From an uncultured Cellvibrio sp. (GTDB lineage: Bacteria; Pseudomonadota; Gammaproteobacteria; Pseudomonadales; Cellvibrionaceae): DNA of 15,063 nt. Below are positions 14,935-15,063 of the stretch, one piece after another. The notes under the pieces were generated by a model. The model was not told the DNA's origin and did no database searches. It was given only the letters and a program-made list of their open reading frames with translations. The position numbers and the translations under genes are program-made. The stretch lies in the NCBI GenBank assembly GCA_946480695.1, contig CAMLKG010000053.1, positions 1 through 15,063 on the forward strand, written 5' to 3'. Each line of letters begins with the position of its first letter. The first letter of the stretch is position 1.

Positions 14935-15063
14935 GCCTAACAAAGTGCTGCAACCCGCGCACTACGTGCGCTGGACAGTTTGTAAGTCGCAGCTTTGTGG
15001 TTTTGCTGCGCAAAAGTAACCCACAAAACCACGACTTACAAACTGCCGTTGAGCACGGCGTTA
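14935..15063 (+). other. attC site of cassette 3 (R' cut by window end)
   Basis: R'' is GCCTAAC (14935-14941). The last four bases of the window, GTTA from 15060, begin R'. The L arms GTGCT-G-CAA and GTGCT-CAA (opposite strand) leave one unpaired G. The stem pairs ACAGTTTGTAAGTCG with CGACTTACAAACTG apart from one mismatch. A small side hairpin, GCGCAC-TAC-GTGCGC (14957-14971), lies on the left arm only. Confidence 0.92.

Larger units (their letters stand above)
13164..15063 (+). mobile_element. Integron gene-cassette array (three cassettes, continuing past the window)
   Basis: Cassette 1 spans 13164-14118, cassette 2 14119-14490 and cassette 3 14491-15060. Each ends in an attC in the same orientation. 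Each cassette's R'' box is the reverse complement of its own left-end core: ACTTAAC with GTTAAGT, TTATAAC with GTTATAA, and GCCTAAC with GTTAGGC. The attC sites share stem sequences, typical of chromosomal integrons. The genes are AT-rich compared with the flanking chromosome and are read rightward. No integrase gene is visible to the left. Confidence 0.9.

Overview
The window most likely comes from a gammaproteobacterium of the Cellvibrio/Cellvibrionales type. This is inferred from the moderately GC-rich coding style, an OpgH periplasmic-glucan synthase, a secreted esterase, a Pil/Chp-type chemosensory operon and a chromosomal integron cassette array. The genus is an inference; the sequence alone does not prove it.

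Layout. (1) 1-1119: the 3' end of opgH (osmoregulated periplasmic glucan synthase), closed by a strong intrinsic terminator. (2) 1225-2202: an exported alpha/beta-hydrolase of the Esterase D/Fes type. (3) 2357-4927, minus strand: a HypX/HoxX-type CO-forming hydrogenase-maturation enzyme downstream of a stand-alone seven-helix MHYT membrane sensor. No hydrogenase gene is in view. (4) 4928-5335: a very AT-rich divergent intergenic region with a palindrome and an orphan leftward terminator. (5) 5336-12110: a tightly packed, translationally coupled five-gene chemosensory operon. It encodes a PilG-like regulator with an extra N-terminal pseudo-receiver, a PilH-like regulator, a CheW/PilI adaptor, a PilJ-like transducer and a compact ChpA-like hybrid CheA kinase, and ends in a strong terminator. 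(6) 12206-12523, minus strand: a small unknown protein, followed by about 640 bases without a convincing gene. (7) 13164-end: three consecutive integron gene cassettes, each ending in an attC site. Cassette 1 carries an unknown, possibly HEPN/AbiV-like protein; cassette 2 has no ORF; cassette 3 carries a small exported two-cysteine protein. The third attC is cut by the window end, so the array probably continues.

How it works together. In the chemosensory operon the transducer signals through CheW to the Hpt/HATPase/CheW/REC kinase, which would phosphorylate the two receivers; in relatives this controls type IV pilus motility or cAMP. No CheR/PilK or CheB/ChpB is present. The array is supported by reciprocal R''/R' complementarity: each cassette's R'' (ACTTAAC, TTATAAC, GCCTAAC) is the exact reverse complement of the core at that cassette's own left end (GTTAAGT, GTTATAA, GTTAGGC), and each attC has an unpaired base in the L'' arm. 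No integrase gene lies where one would be expected, to the left of cassette 1, so within this window it looks like an integrase-less attC cluster bounded by an unusual perfect 18-bp inverted repeat.
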